From the NCBI GenBank assembly GCA_013399305.1, contig VXAI01000114.1, positions 2,310,586-2,374,585 on the forward strand: 64,000 bases of DNA. The letters run 5' to 3'. Shown piece by piece: positions 1-47,067 of this stretch. Under the pieces are notes generated by a model. It was not told the origin of the DNA and ran no database searches. It saw only the letters and a program-made list of their open reading frames with translations. The DNA comes from Rostratula benghalensis. Its lineage: Eukaryota; Chordata; Aves; Charadriiformes; Rostratulidae. Numbering within the stretch: the stretch's first letter is position 1; every line of letters starts with the position of its first letter. The position numbers and the translations under genes were made by a program.

Positions 1-160
1 CATGGATCTGGGACTTGACAATGAGGGATTCAGTGCCTACGTAATTGCCAGTTTCATTGCTGAGAAGTCATTAAAACATTTGTTTTAAATCTCTCAAACT
101 TGTGAGCCACCACAATATTAATGTTCATTCATGAAAATGTACTTGGTGTATGGTGAGTGG

Positions 161-264
161 AATCGCAGACTCACAGAGTGGTCAAGGCTGGGAGGACCCT
201 CTGGAGGTCATCTTGTCCATCTCCTCACACAGGGCCACCTGGAGCCAGCTGCCCAGAACCATGT
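161..264 (-). repeat. CR1 LINE 3'-end fragment (antisense)
   Basis: The stretch reads like the reverse complement of an avian CR1 3' end: a 'cacagagtggt..aggctgggaggaccctctggaggtcat' type segment followed by 'agggccacctggagccagctgcccag'. It is diverged and truncated, so it is an old copy. CR1 elements insert with 5' truncation, which fits a ~100-bp remnant holding only the 3' end. Boundaries are approximate. Confidence 0.75.
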
Positions 265-3200
265 GTAAATGGAATACACTTTTTTAATAATATAAGTAAT
301 GGTATTTAATGTTTCTATTCCATAGGCAATTTTTTGTTTCTAACATCAGCACTTAACATAACCAGCAGGTGCTTCTAGGGACGTGTGACTTCTCTTCCAC
401 TTGCCTGTAAAGACTGAGTATTTATGAGAGAAAACTGACACTTCTGCTCTTGAAAAATGTTTTTTAACTAATCTTAATTAGCTATTTGTGTAGTGTAATA
501 TTTTCTAATTTATTTGTGGCATTAATGTGTTATTGGCCAAGTGCAAATCCTTACGGGGGTTGAGATGCAGTAAGAAAGATACATAGAACTGAGAAGTGCT
601 GATGAGGATGATCAGAAGTATGGATCCTCTCTTAAAGGTTGCTCTCAGTCATACCTGGATGCAGAGGAAGGGACTGAAAGGTGAGGGATAAAACAGTTTG
701 TAAAAGAATCATGGGTGGCAGGGAAGGAGTAAATAAAGCAGGACTTCACTGCCCCTTCAAAGAGAAGTAGTAGGAGGCTTCAGCTGAAACTAGTAGATGG
801 AGGGTAAAAATAAGTAGGGGGGTGGATAAAAGGTCTTTTCCCATGAACTCTGGAATTCTTTGCAGGATGTTGGCAAGCTCAAAATGTGCCCCAAAATCAT
901 AAAAAAGAAAAGAAAAGAAAAATCCACTTTGTATTAAATAATGTTAAATAATGAAACCCTTAAACTGCAAGTCACTAGGATTGGAGAGTCTACTGGGAAG
1001 TATTGTATAACTCTCCCCATGATGCCTTGACTGCTGCTCCTCAGGATGCTTAGCTAAGGGTACAATTTGATCTGACCTTCTGGGGACTGTTTTTCTGTAG
1101 CTTTATTAGCCTTCAGCTGGGCTTTCTATTCTTCAATTGCTTTCTGTCAAAGGGTATAGAGTAAAAGCTACTTAATGTGTTTAATATATGTGGAGAATGG
1201 TGGCAGCCCTTAACGGTGCTTTAAAAACTGACCTCTGTTTTCACCTAACATTTAAGAAAAAAACCAAGGCTGATGCAGAAATCTGGGCAGAGCATCTGGA
1301 CTAAATGTATCTAAGAAGAGGCTATTTCTGAATATTTGGCTAGACGGTGGTATTCTAGGTAGTGAGGTCAAGGCTTCAGGAAAGAGTGCTCCTTGATACG
1401 TTTAATGTACTTACCCAACAACATCTTGGTCTTGGTTTTAGGAAAACTAAGTGTCCTATCTACAGCAAAGATGACAGATACAGTTACATCTCTTAGTACC
1501 ACTGTAAAAAAACAGTTTATAGACTAGAAAAGGAAAAACAAATATCTAAAATTGGTAGCTCAAATGTTGTAGATATTGCATAAGACATGATATGTTAAAA
1601 GATAATTTCTCTTTTTAGGCAAGTTTCCAGGATAAATGTAAACTATAAATGGAGTGATAGCTAAAAGCTGAAGCCTAAAACCTTTCCAGACCCATCAGTG
1701 GAGATCACGTGTCAGATTTTTGCAGAGTGTATTTCCATTCTACTGAAGTTGTCTTCCACTGCTGATGCTGGGGAAATCATTCCCAAGAGGTACACGAGCG
1801 CTGTGAAGAATCATTTAGGCTGAGCTATTTCAGGTGCTGATGAAATGTATTGTAGCAGGCTGCTGTGAGTTCATTTAATTTCATGGACTGTAGAAGTTCC
1901 TTCACCGAGGGACAACTGTTTACTAAATCACTGAAGCTCTTCTGGGTTTGTAGGCCTGTTCTGAATGAGTAGGATATGGAGTAGCTGGATGGATGTGTGC
2001 CAAGGTTTACGTTACAGGGCACTGAGTTAAATGCCACCGTCCTGAACGTCTCTTCTCTTCTTGGCTTTGTCAAACTTTTGTTCGTGCATGTGGGAAGTGG
2101 AACTTCCCCCTCCTTGGTTTTCTCATCTTACCTCATATGGTAGTTGTAAGAATAAATAAATCCTTTTCAGGAGCTAAGCTGTCAGGCTGTATAAATTCCT
2201 GTGCAGGAGAAAATAGTCTTCTACGGCAGTCTGATTTCTGAATCGAACTTACTGGCAGATTTTTCTTTTACTTCAGTTATTAGAATTTGATCAAGGCAAA
2301 GTAAATTGTCCTGCTTGACATCTTAAATTGTGTTTCATTCTTTGATACAACCTCTTAACTTAAATTTTTAGTGTAGTGTTTATGGTATTTAGAGTTTTAA
2401 CAATTTCTGTCATGCATAGTCTTTCTATTGATTGATGGGGAGGTTGCACACAAGAAGAGCTCTTTCCTTGAGGTGTTTCTGATTTAAGTAAAGTGGATGT
2501 GCCACATACTTACAGCTTTGGATCAATTTATTATGACTGCTTAAAAAAATTACACTTTCAGTAAACATTAGAAACCCCAGGTTTAAGTGCTGAACCTATT
2601 TGCATGTATAGGCCTTCTTACAGAACGAATTTTTAGCAGTAAGTAAAATTTGGTGCTCTTTCTGTTCATCTGGAAGATACTTGGTGTGTGTGCATTTAGT
2701 AGTTTCATAGTTGAACTTTAAGAATCTTTAAGTTTTTCCTCATGGCTTCAGAAAAGTGTGAAGAGATAGCTGCTGCTTTGTCTGAGAATGCTCGGCTGAA
2801 ATCAACAAAAGGGCCTAAGTCATCCTTAGAATGGGAAAGAAAAGGATGCTGAAGCAGGTTGCTTGCTTGTGATGAGTATGACTGGTTCTCTGTAGTCCTA
2901 GCTGTATGCCAGCTATATGTGCTTTTGAGGAAACAGAATTTACATATCTAAACTTTAGAGGACAGTTCATCTCATGTGATTAGTCTGGTTGTGTTGATGA
3001 TCTCCTTGTAGGCGAACAGAAATTTGATTCAAATGTTCTTGTGTTAACCTCAAAAATATTTTCCAAGAATTTAGAGGAAGAGGAAAAAAAGTCATTGCCT
3101 CCTTTCACTGAGCATCCATACTACAAAAGCAAATATATCCCAGGAAGCAGATACTCTACATCACACAATAAGGCGGCAGCCACACAGGAAAGGTTGGGCT

Positions 3201-6200
3201 CTTGGCACAGCCCCTGAGGGGAAATGCTTCCTTGAAAGGACCCATTGTTGCTGGATCTGGGTCTTCAGACTCCCAGTTCTCCGCTAGAACACTTGTGGTT
3301 CTCTTGGTGCTGGCATGGGGCATCTTTGCCATCTCCATTCTCTAACCATAATAGTCTTGGTAATTTAATCAAGTAGAAGGACTGAGTAAAGTTTGTGCCC
3401 CATGTGAGAAAGGAACGTCTTTTTGGAAACAGCTTTGGGGCTCAGCTATTGAGAATTCACGCTGGGTGTAATGGCGCTGTGCCTTTCCCGAGGTATTTCA
3501 ACCAGTTCAACGTTCTCTTCCAAGAATAAATAAAACATTTCATTGTCCCTGTTGTCAAAGTCTGTGAATTCTATCCCAAATGTCTCGTATACTCTTCCAA
3601 GAGAGAAAAGAAACAATAAGCATCTAAAATAAATGTATACTTTATTGGATTCCCTTACTGTGGGACAGGTCTTCTTTCCCTTGTGGTAGCTAGGTAGGAG
3701 ATCCAGAGAACTAAAAAGGAAACAAGGAACTACTCTATTTCTGTGCCTGAAAGTGGGAACAAGCTTTGGGCAATTTTGACTTTTAGTACTTGATTTATCA
3801 GTTGAAAATTTTTGTTAATGTAAATAGCTGCTGCTTGAAGTAAGATAAATGAGATGCTGGGAAGGTGAGGTGATGAAGTGCTTGACTGGTTGTCCTTGAT
3901 ATGACCAGCTGCTTTCCTAAATTTTCTTCTAACACTCTTCAACTTGTGCATATGCAGTTACATTAATAACAAATTTGTAAGTGGTCTGAAAATAATGATC
4001 TGAAGACCAGTTAGAAAGTAAGTTGTGAGTATAGCATTGACTTACAGTATTCTGTTATCGTGATGAATTGTGATACTGAGTTTATTGTTAAATGTAGAGC
4101 TATCTTTCCTTAATGTAGTATGTTTTCTCCTATAAACATCACAATTGCTATTACAGCCTGCAAAAAGTATACTTTACAAAGAATACACTCTGCAAATGTA
4201 AATACAATTTTGGTTTGGTGATTGTTGGATACAATGGTCTTCCTTGAGCCTAAACACAGAAACAAAAGCTTGTATTATAACAGAAAGCCTAAGATGGGAA
4301 GTGATAAAATAGGTATTGAGTGGAGGGCTTTGTTAAAATTTAGCTCGTGTACTTGTAAAATTTCCATGTATTCATTAAACTATTATGTCATTCTTATTGT
4401 TAGAGCTTGGTGAGTTGACTAAAGTGTTAAGCTTTGTTTGTAGTACGAGTTATAACCTGAACTCCTTTAAAAATATAGTCGGAGAATTTTTGGTCTTCCA
4501 TAGTTCTTTTAGTTTGTATGTCTTACCTAAACATTTATTGTACATTTTGTGGATAACTTAATACTTAAGGATTCAGCCACAAGCTACTGGAGAACTGTAA
4601 ATTGCATCGACTTCCATTCATGCAAGGTGCATTTCTCAGATTGAGGGTGCCTCTTAAGGGGAGTTACCTTTTGCATTTGTAATGTGGCCTACAAACTTGT
4701 AAAAATATCAATAGGTTAAAGTAATACTGAAAGCTTCACAAATAAATTTGAATTACACATATAAGCTCATCATAATATGTGTTGAAGTGAAATGTGATAA
4801 CCTTTGGTTTTCATGGTCACAAAAATGTGCTATCCCCGGACTTTTGGCTATGTTTTGTATCAGGTATAAAGAGATCTGTTTCAGTTTTGAAGTGGTCTTT
4901 GAGTGAGATGGCAGTTGTGTTTTGGGGACAGGCAATGTGCAGCTTGCCAGGTGGTGTGAGAGGTCTCTGGCATGGTGCTGTAGCTCGGGTGTATGGATGC
5001 CTTGAGTCCAGGGTGTAGGAATCCCATCTGCCACAAACCATGGCTCTGGTCCTGGATATTAAGTGGAAGTTGTAACTGCAGCAGTGGTCTGCATCAGAGA
5101 AACAAAAATGCCAAATCCAGGCACACCTGTGTACAGAAGCTCCTTGAAGACTGTGAGAACCCCTAAAAATAAACTTTGGAAACCCTTTCCTCTGAGGAGG
5201 TACTGAGACTAACGAGTGAGGGGTGACAGTCCTGGTAACAGACTGTTTGGAGACAAGATGTCATAATGTGGATTTTAGCAGTGTGTTTTTATAGCCTTAA
5301 AAATAGACTCCTAGCTTTTTTAATTGCAAGTCTATTTAAAGATGGTCATTTTTTTCACTTTGAGTGGCTGCAGATTATGCCAATCTGTTTCAAAAGTAAC
5401 CAGTGGAGAAATTTTGGGAAATAGTATGTTATTTTTATAGATGCTGAAATAAGATCTCTTACGTAAAGGAAAAGAACTGGAAAGTGAATGTAGCACTTAT
5501 GTCTAAGACACAGTGGGCAGAAGCTTTAGTTTCAGCTCTTGAGAGCTTGAAATGTTCTGTTGAAGTTTGCCATCTTTTTTGGTAATTGTTTTTTGATGTG
5601 CAGCATGTTATGAGATACAGTTGAAGAAGTGTGTGCTCCTAAATATTTTTTTATCTTTGGTTTTTTTTAACGATTCTTACATTTTCTTACTCATGTGTCC
5701 TTGTCCATTGATTTATTGATACAGCAGTCGGTTGTTTGGTTTATTGAAGTCAGTTTTTAGATTCAGCTTTTCAGGTATTGTATGAGGAACTCATTGGCAG
5801 TTGGCATGGGCAGGAGCTGCAAGCTCAATTAGTAATAGCTGATAAGACTTTTCCTTCTATTTTGTAGCTCCATTTAGAAACACACTTTTCCTAGAGCGTG
5901 GTTGCTTAAGCTGTATCTAGGACTTCTTTCACTGGCTACTGGCAGTTCTCATATCAGGTGAAATACTATGCATACATTGAAAGCGATGTATTAAATGCAA
6001 ATTTTCATGGTCAGTGCTGCCCAGTGTTGTGTTGACAAGAAGATCTCATTAGCAGGATGGCGAAAGAAGTCTTGGGTCAAAACCAGATTTTTATCCCTTT
6101 TTTTTCCTGCTGAAAAAAAATCTTAATCTTTCTGGAATAATTTTGAAGAAGCATTTTTTTGTTTTTACTGCTAGTAGTTAGATAAGAGGTACTTTGTTTT

Positions 6201-9144
6201 ATATGCATAGAGACATAGCATAACATTCAAATTTTGAAATACACTTAATATTTCGAGCAACTTTTGGCTTAGGGCCGGAGTTACAAGTGCATAAATGTCT
6301 TCCAAAGCACTGTCTCCTTGGACGAGCCAAGCGCTCCCGTGCACAGCCCTTGTTGGGTGTTGTGGAAAGCTGGCTTCTGTGGCAGGACAAGAGAGTACAC
6401 TTTTCCTCTGACAGCTGCTTTGTAAAATTAACTGCCATCCTCATCTGGTAATGGTCAGCCATAGCCCAGGCTTTGTTTTCATCTTTCATAAGACATTGGA
6501 TGTATTTTGAAATTGAATATATACCCAGAAGATACATTCGTATCTCTTCCTGGCCAGTTATTGCTCATCTCATTCGAGTACTTCTTCAAGTTATAATTTC
6601 TTAACTGTCAGAATAGCAAAGATTGAGCATTAGTTGATGTTTTTTATATGTAAAGTAAATAAGTAAAAGTTGCTTACCTCCTGTAAGTTCATCACATGAA
6701 TGCCAAAACCTTTAACTATGATGTGGGGTGGGGGAAGAAGGTGTGTATGGAAATTGTGTTTTACTGGGACAAGAGTAAGCCCAGGTGGTAACCAGTGCTT
6801 TTGTAAGGTCCATTGCCCTGTGAGGTTGATTCCTCCTTCTGGCAAAGGATTCTGTACTCTAAAGAGCAGAACTTTTTAACTTCTGAGTGCCTGAAGTGAT
6901 GTTTGACTTTCTAGTTTCAAAACAAAAGGTGTTTTTTGTGTGTTTTGACAGCGAATGAGGATACAGTTGAAGATGATGTCTGTCTGCTATGCAGCAGGCA
7001 CTCTTTGCAGTTAAGAATAACCATTCAAGATATTTTTCATTCAGAAACCTGAAAGACTTGTAATGACATCAAGCTATTTAGAAACTTAATTTTCAACTCC
7101 AGAGCTGTCAAGTGTCTCTTAATTTGTTGTGAATAAGTTCTGGAAAAGGATTTTTAGTCTTTCAGTAGCTCTTAAAGATACCATAAAGCCATTTATACCC
7201 TTGAACATACAAAGATACCCATGACAGCCAGACAGTCACTTACTAAGACACTAGATCAGATTTCAGGAATTTGATTCATGTTTGATCTATACCATGATCT
7301 CTTTCTAGACAGGTCAGTTTTCTTGGTCTTAATTCTCTTCCTGTAGAAAGTCACAGTGCTTGGTTTATTTAATGACAGTGATTATGTAGGGAGCTGAGGA
7401 AGATTGACTCACATTAATCATTGCACGTAGGTGGTATTTGAATTTGGCCCATCTCGTGCACGTCCCCTGCTTTCCCTGCCAGCCTCACTAAATCTTTTCT
7501 TTGGCCCTGTGTGCTCTTAACAAAGCAGCACTGGGTGATCCCTGCCTTGGAAGGAAAAGTAACTTGTTTCTGCAGTGTTCAGATGGTGACCGAGTTCCCT
7601 TTTTTAGCTCTGTAGCACTTAATCTCTAAAAGTTGTCTAACTTGGTGTATGTGATTGCTTCATTATCCTCTGTGATAAACTGTAAAATGCTGAGAGTGAG
7701 AATTGTATGTCTGTATATGAACTGCCCCAATCATCATCGATTCCATCCTCAGCATGAGCGTTGCTGTAAATCCAGGGAAGGGTTTGCCCAGAAGCACATC
7801 TGGTTATAGCTGGGCAGATGGTGCCAGGAGGGGTGCACAGACCTGAAGCTGCCTGCGGGCTCCTGAAGAGGTGTTTGGGGCTGGAATAGCAGGAGCTGGA
7901 GCCCTGCACAGTCCTGCATTGTTCTGCCACACTGGAGGGAAGAGGAGGGGGGGCTGGGGGGAAGGCATTCCAAGCAGTGCCAAATTTTCTTTGATATGTT
8001 AATCTTTTGATAACAGTTTGAAAAGCCCTTGGAGACTTTTTTTAGATTTTAGACAAAATAGTTCATTTGTCAGGACTTCCCTTGTAGATAGGGTCTCAGT
8101 TATTAAGAACTGCCTCGCTACCTCATGGTAACAAAAGCAAGTGCAGAGGACAGCTGCTGGACTGCTTGCTGGTAAGAGGAACTCTTTCAGTTATCTCAGA
8201 ATTTTAACAAATATTGGAAAAGAATAAACTAGGGAATGTTTAAGATACAAGTTTGTAAATTTATTTACATGTGTATTTTAAGCAGACAAATGATTACAGA
8301 GCATAAGCATATGTAGCAACTTGATTATTTTTTTTTCATGTATGTCCGTACATGGATTTTACTAAAGACTTGAGCTGTCAAAATTATATTTTCACTGGAG
8401 AAACCTGGTATATAATTACCCAGTGATTGCAGGAGCTCTCAACACTTTCTTACTCTGTAGCCTTTCCAGACCTAGGAAATTTTCTCTTGAAATGATGAAA
8501 CTTCTAGTTAAACTTGAAGACCAGAATAATATACTGATGTCAAAGATGTATGTATTCTAAAGCAGAATTAATATTTAAGGACTGTGGACTTGGGACAAGT
8601 GTTGAGGAGAACAGAGGGAAGATCTCTTTGCTTCCCACTCCCTAAATGAAACTTGAGTGGTAAAATTTGCACTGAAGCAGTTTGTTAATCTTGTCAGCTA
8701 TTAGAAAACTGACTTCAGGTAAGTCAGTAGTCATTTGAAAGCATAGCTTGCAGAAGTCTTCATACTGGTTGAGATTTACTGTAGGTTTTTTTTACAACAT
8801 TTTCCTTAATAAATATACCATGAGTTCACTTGCAGCTTATAAACATTTGTAGCAACAGTATAAAAATAAATGGCAGAACTGCTTGGTATCTGGCTTGTTT
8901 AGTCAGAATAGGTCAACCAATAGATATTGGTGTGGTAATTCAGAAAAGATGCACCATTTCCTTCACTGGAGGGTGTGTGTGCCTGTGGCTTTAAGTCTGT
9001 ACATGCTGTGATTTCTTCAGCGATCCAGTTTGTGATCTGTGTTAGCTCCAAGACAATATTCACTTAAATCTGAAACTGCAGGTGCTGTCCCGCTTATAGC
9101 TACATACTCTTCAGGACAGGGGCACGTGTCAAATGCAGTTTAAC

Positions 9145-9473
9145 TTTTTTTTTTTTTTTTAACAAAGTTGTGGTTTTGGTGTTTAAGCTTGTTGATTCAA
9201 ATGCATGCTCTGAGAAATACTTACTGTTCAGCCACTGTTCAGGTGAATGCTATGCCATTTAAATTTATGCTATGTTCTACAATGTTGCAAGTGATTTCGT
9301 TTAATTTAATATTTATATGTATTTTTTTAACAAAGTTGCAGGTTTGCTCTTTAAACTTGTGCTTCAAATGCGTGCTCCTAGAAATACTTAGAGTTCAGAC
9401 ACTCACTGTTCAGCTGAATGTATACCATTTAAATTTATACCTATGTTCTACAGTGTTGCAAGTGATTTTGTTC
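9145..9473. repeat. Imperfect tandem duplication, unit about 170 bp
   Basis: A T-run followed by 'aacaaagttg' at 9161 recurs at 9329. The following ~140 bases repeat in order: 'ttcaaatgc(a/g)tgctc', 'agaaatactta', 'ccatttaaattta', 'tatgttctaca', 'gttgcaagtgattt'. The offset is 168 bp at the start and 171 bp at the end, so small indels separate the copies. Copy 1 is about 9161-9302 and copy 2 about 9329-9473, each preceded by a T tract (16 T at 9145-9160, a shorter one before copy 2). The 103-codon ORF across it is a by-product of the duplication. Confidence 0.85.
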
Positions 9474-11798
9474 TCTTAGTCTCAGTGGCAAATGGCATTT
9501 CTTTGATGGACCTTTTCTGACTCCAGAAAAACATGCTTAGCTATGCAATGGTAGCTCAATAAGTAAAAATTATGTAAGTGGAGCGACAGCAGCTTTTACT
9601 GTTTCTGCTGGTTTTGGCCGCTTTCTTTGAGAGGAATAAATAGTGGGGTTTGGTTGCTATTTTCAGTTTAAGAGGGGAAAGACTTCTCTATCTGTTTGCT
9701 CCATGTAACTTGTGCTGGTGAGAGGCTGAGTGGCAGCCCTTGCATCACAGGCACCTTATATTTCAGTATTCCTTAAGTCCATGTTACTTCTTGTGAGTGG
9801 ATTTCACCTCGCTTCAAGTACTAGTAAAATGTCATGCTCCCTTGTAGCCCAAAAAGTGCAAGGCTTATATTTAATTAAATATTTAAGATATGGAAACGTT
9901 TAATTTCCCACCATGTCACAGAAGGAAGTAAAGATCAAATGCAGACTGCTAAAGTCTCATCTGAATTGATAAGATGCTGCTACTTGTTTCTTCAGTCTGC
10001 CCCAGCAGCCATCTCCAAAAAGGGCAGCCTTTGGAGCCCACGGTTTTGGTGTTCAACCCCAGCTGTCAGCAGGACAGTGAGAAACAAACCAAAGCAGTTA
10101 CAGGTTTGAACTCTGGATGATGAGCTTGGGCTGACGATGTGCCGAAAGGGATAAGATTGAGGAAATAGTGCTGTCTGTTCTTCCTTGCTGAATAGTAATG
10201 ATTTTCATGACACATGAACTAAAAAAAGATATCTAATGTTTTCTAACTTTAGAGATTTGAATTTGAGTTTATTATGGAAAATTACAGGCAGTGAAGTATT
10301 GAATACGTGTGTGTTAGTTGAAGGTGGCTCGGTAAATGAGTCTGTATGAAATAATGCAGATGGAGCTAATGATGTGAGTCAAAAATAACCTGCTAAAGCT
10401 CCCCGTGTATTCCCCGTGTGATTCTACCCAGCTGTTCAAAGAACTCATTGAATCACAGGAGTTATCTCTGGTGCTCTCAGTGTGGAGATTTCCCTTCATG
10501 CTGCTTCAGAGCCCTGACTTGATGCTCCCTCCTAGCTGTGGAACAGACCCTAAATTACAGCAACTGCACTTCTCTCGCACTGCTGCTCTGTCCCATAGGG
10601 TGCCTGTTCGGCCACGTTTGCTGTATGGAAACCTCGGTTGAGATTTATTGATCTTGAAGCTCTTTGCATTTATTTTCCTGCCTAGTGCTTTCCTGATTCA
10701 AGTTGGGTTGTCACTAGATACGTTCATCAAGGTTGGAATCTTGCCTTCAGGCTCTGGTTTTGATGTTGCAGCACACTGTAGCGGGGAAATGCATGTTTGT
10801 TTTTTAAGAGCAAACTGTTTCAAGTATGATAAATTAATAGTTCTCTCAACAAGCTGTGAACTCTATTTAGACGTGTAACTCTGTAAATACACAAAGTTCT
10901 TCCTGGCTGCATGACTTCTTGGTTGAAAATGTGTTTTGTACAGTGTATATAAAGTCAAAGATTGTTCTCAGGAGATTTAGGACAGATTTTAACTGGTTTC
11001 ATATAAGTATCCTTCCTGGGATAAAAAGCTGCGTCGTGAATAAAAATGGCAATTTAAACAAAAAATGTGTTCTAGAACTTGCATGACTTGTGTACCAGAT
11101 AAGGAAGTATCAGTGGTGTGTATCTTTTGGCTTAATTTCCAAATTAAAGCTGCGTAGAAAGGTATTCATGGTATTGGACAGGAATGCAAAATTTTCATCT
11201 TAATAAAACAAGGAGTTTGAGCTGGTGTTCTTGTTAGAGCAGGCAGTTGTTATCAAATTAGCTTCCTTCCGTACAGAACAAAGTACAAACTGTATCAGGC
11301 ACTCAATTTATGAAATTCCAAGTTGTTTTTCACCTGTGACTGAGCCCTGTGTTGTGATGCAGTTCTTTGCTTCGAATGAGTCTTTCTTCCACTAGGACTT
11401 TATTCAGCAGACTTCTGAGGAGACCCGCATTTGAGCAGAAACAGAAACTTTTCCTGTTGGTTCCTGTTTCATTTGTTGGCTTAACTGGAAAGGAGGTGGT
11501 AGCTTGGTGAAAACACGTGAGGATGTGATGGTGTTGATAAATTGCAGGGGTTGGAAGGAAGGACCTTCTGAAGTTGGCGTTGCTGCTGAATCTAAGTGCA
11601 TGGATCCAGGGACTGGCTTTCAGAGGATCTGACAGATGGTGATTGGATTTGTGAAAGTGTTGGGCAATTAATGACAGCTAAGAAGTTGGTAATGGTTGTG
11701 CTTTGAATAGTGACATCCTTGTCTTCAGTGAGTAACTGAGATGAAGTTAAGTGGGTGGCTTTCACCTTGATTATTTTAATTTTTTTTTTCTGTAACAG

Positions 11799-11889
11799 CA
11801 TTCTGTCTGAAAAAAGACAATTGCAACAACTACTTGTGCTATGACAGTGAATCCTCAGTACCTGAGGACTGCTTATACACGCTGTGGTA
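11799..11889 (+). other. ATP13A3: Probable non-coding 5' UTR exon of ATP13A3
   Basis: A strong 3' splice site (long T tract, then 'ctgtaacag') ends at 11798, and a perfect GTAAGT donor begins at 11890. They define a 91-nt exon about 1 kb upstream of the start-codon exon. A second donor (GTAGTA) lies 3 nt earlier, giving an alternative end at 11886. The exon contains an ATG at 11841 that opens a short upstream ORF. Assignment rests on splice-site quality and position only; transcript data would decide. Confidence 0.5.
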
Positions 11890-12970
11890 GTAAGTGCTGT
11901 CTTCAGAGCTATTTACATATGTGCAGTAAATAAAAACAAAAGCTGTACATTGTTAGTGCAGAGAATGATAGTTAATCCATGCCTTGGAAGTTTAGCACCG
12001 GCTATTCAGGAGTTTTAAGCATGATAGGTGGCCCTGTGGAAATGTGATACAGGTGCATTAATTATAAATTGTATATAATTTATACAGGAGTACCCACATG
12101 AAGGTTGGATGCAATTTTACAATGCAATTCAAAACTTCAGCTTTTTGACTTGGCATCTTTTGATTTTCTTTGTTTATCTGATGTCGAAACTTCTGATGAG
12201 CTTCATAGTATGCAGCCTGTTTGTAGTTTGTAGTTCTTCCCTATTGGAATAGGTATCTGTGTGCAGTATGTGTGCATCTCATAGCTTCATATTTTTTTCA
12301 TGCCTTTGCTGATTCATGAAACTTGTGATGATAATTTATCCTCAAAGCATCTCTCAAGATTTGCAACTAGAAGAGATTTACAGTAAGAAATTATTTAGAA
12401 GGATTAAGCTCAGAACTAAACGGTTTTTAGCACATTACTTTTCTTTTCAAATGAGAAATGCACCTCTCAGTGGTACAGTGCATTTACTTGTGGAGCACAG
12501 TCTGGAGTCTGAAAGCATCAGATTGGAGCTGCTACAGTGTAGGATGATAGAAAAGTGTTGTCTTGACCTACTTTTAAGCTTTTTTACAGGTTTAATTTAT
12601 GTTTTCATTGTGAAGTTTGTAGAATGTACAAAAACCTGCTTGCTGCATGTAGAGTGTTAAATTGTTATGTACTCTTATTCCTCCTTCAAAGCTCACTGTT
12701 TCTGCAGTATTTCACTTGCATTCATTCAGTGCTCAGTCTCAAAGCTTCACTAGAGCTCCTTGGGCCATTACTACTGGAAACTACTAGTAGTGAAAATTAA
12801 AGATCTATATGAATATGGTGCCAGTGTGTTTTATGTCTATGTGCTTACCGAAGATAACTCAAAACAACCTAATATTTAGCTATAAAATCAGTAATGTGGT
12901 TTCAATTTTTACTTCTTTTGTTGTTAAAGGTCTTCCGTATCTCAAGTTGAGAAGTTCCATATCATACTAA
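11841..12970 (+). other. Candidate upstream ORF (29 codons, split across two exons)
   Basis: If exon 11799-11889 is spliced to 12930, the ATG at 11841 reads 16 codons plus one base in the first exon, then continues in frame from 12930 to a TAA at 12968-12970. That is 2 nt before the ATP13A3 start ATG at 12973. The product would be 29 residues beginning MTVNPQYLRT. Using the alternative donor 3 nt upstream shortens it by one codon without changing frame. Its existence depends on the inferred exon. Confidence 0.4.
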
Positions 12971-12972
12971 AA
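12930..12972 (+). other. ATP13A3: 5' UTR part of the ATP13A3 start-codon exon
   Basis: A pyrimidine-rich tract ending in 'gttaaag' gives an acceptor at 12928-12929. The 43 nt from 12930 lead to the start codon, whose context (aaaaATGG: A at -3, G at +4) is favourable for initiation. Confidence 0.75.

Positions 12973-47067
<34,095 letters not shown>

Larger units (their letters stand above)
1..11798. other. AT-rich non-coding region, probably 5' intron/upstream DNA of ATP13A3
   Basis: No open reading frame here resembles a protein I recognise. The longest are under 115 codons and have no splice context. Composition is AT-rich with many T and A runs, typical of avian intron. No dense CpG cluster is seen, so the ATP13A3 promoter is probably to the left of the window. 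Contained elements (CR1 fragment, tandem duplication) are listed separately. Otherwise nothing is visible. Confidence 0.6.

Noticed and set aside
9168..9479. 103-codon hydrophobic ORF
   Set aside because: It is a by-product of the tandem duplication. The two halves repeat because the DNA repeats.
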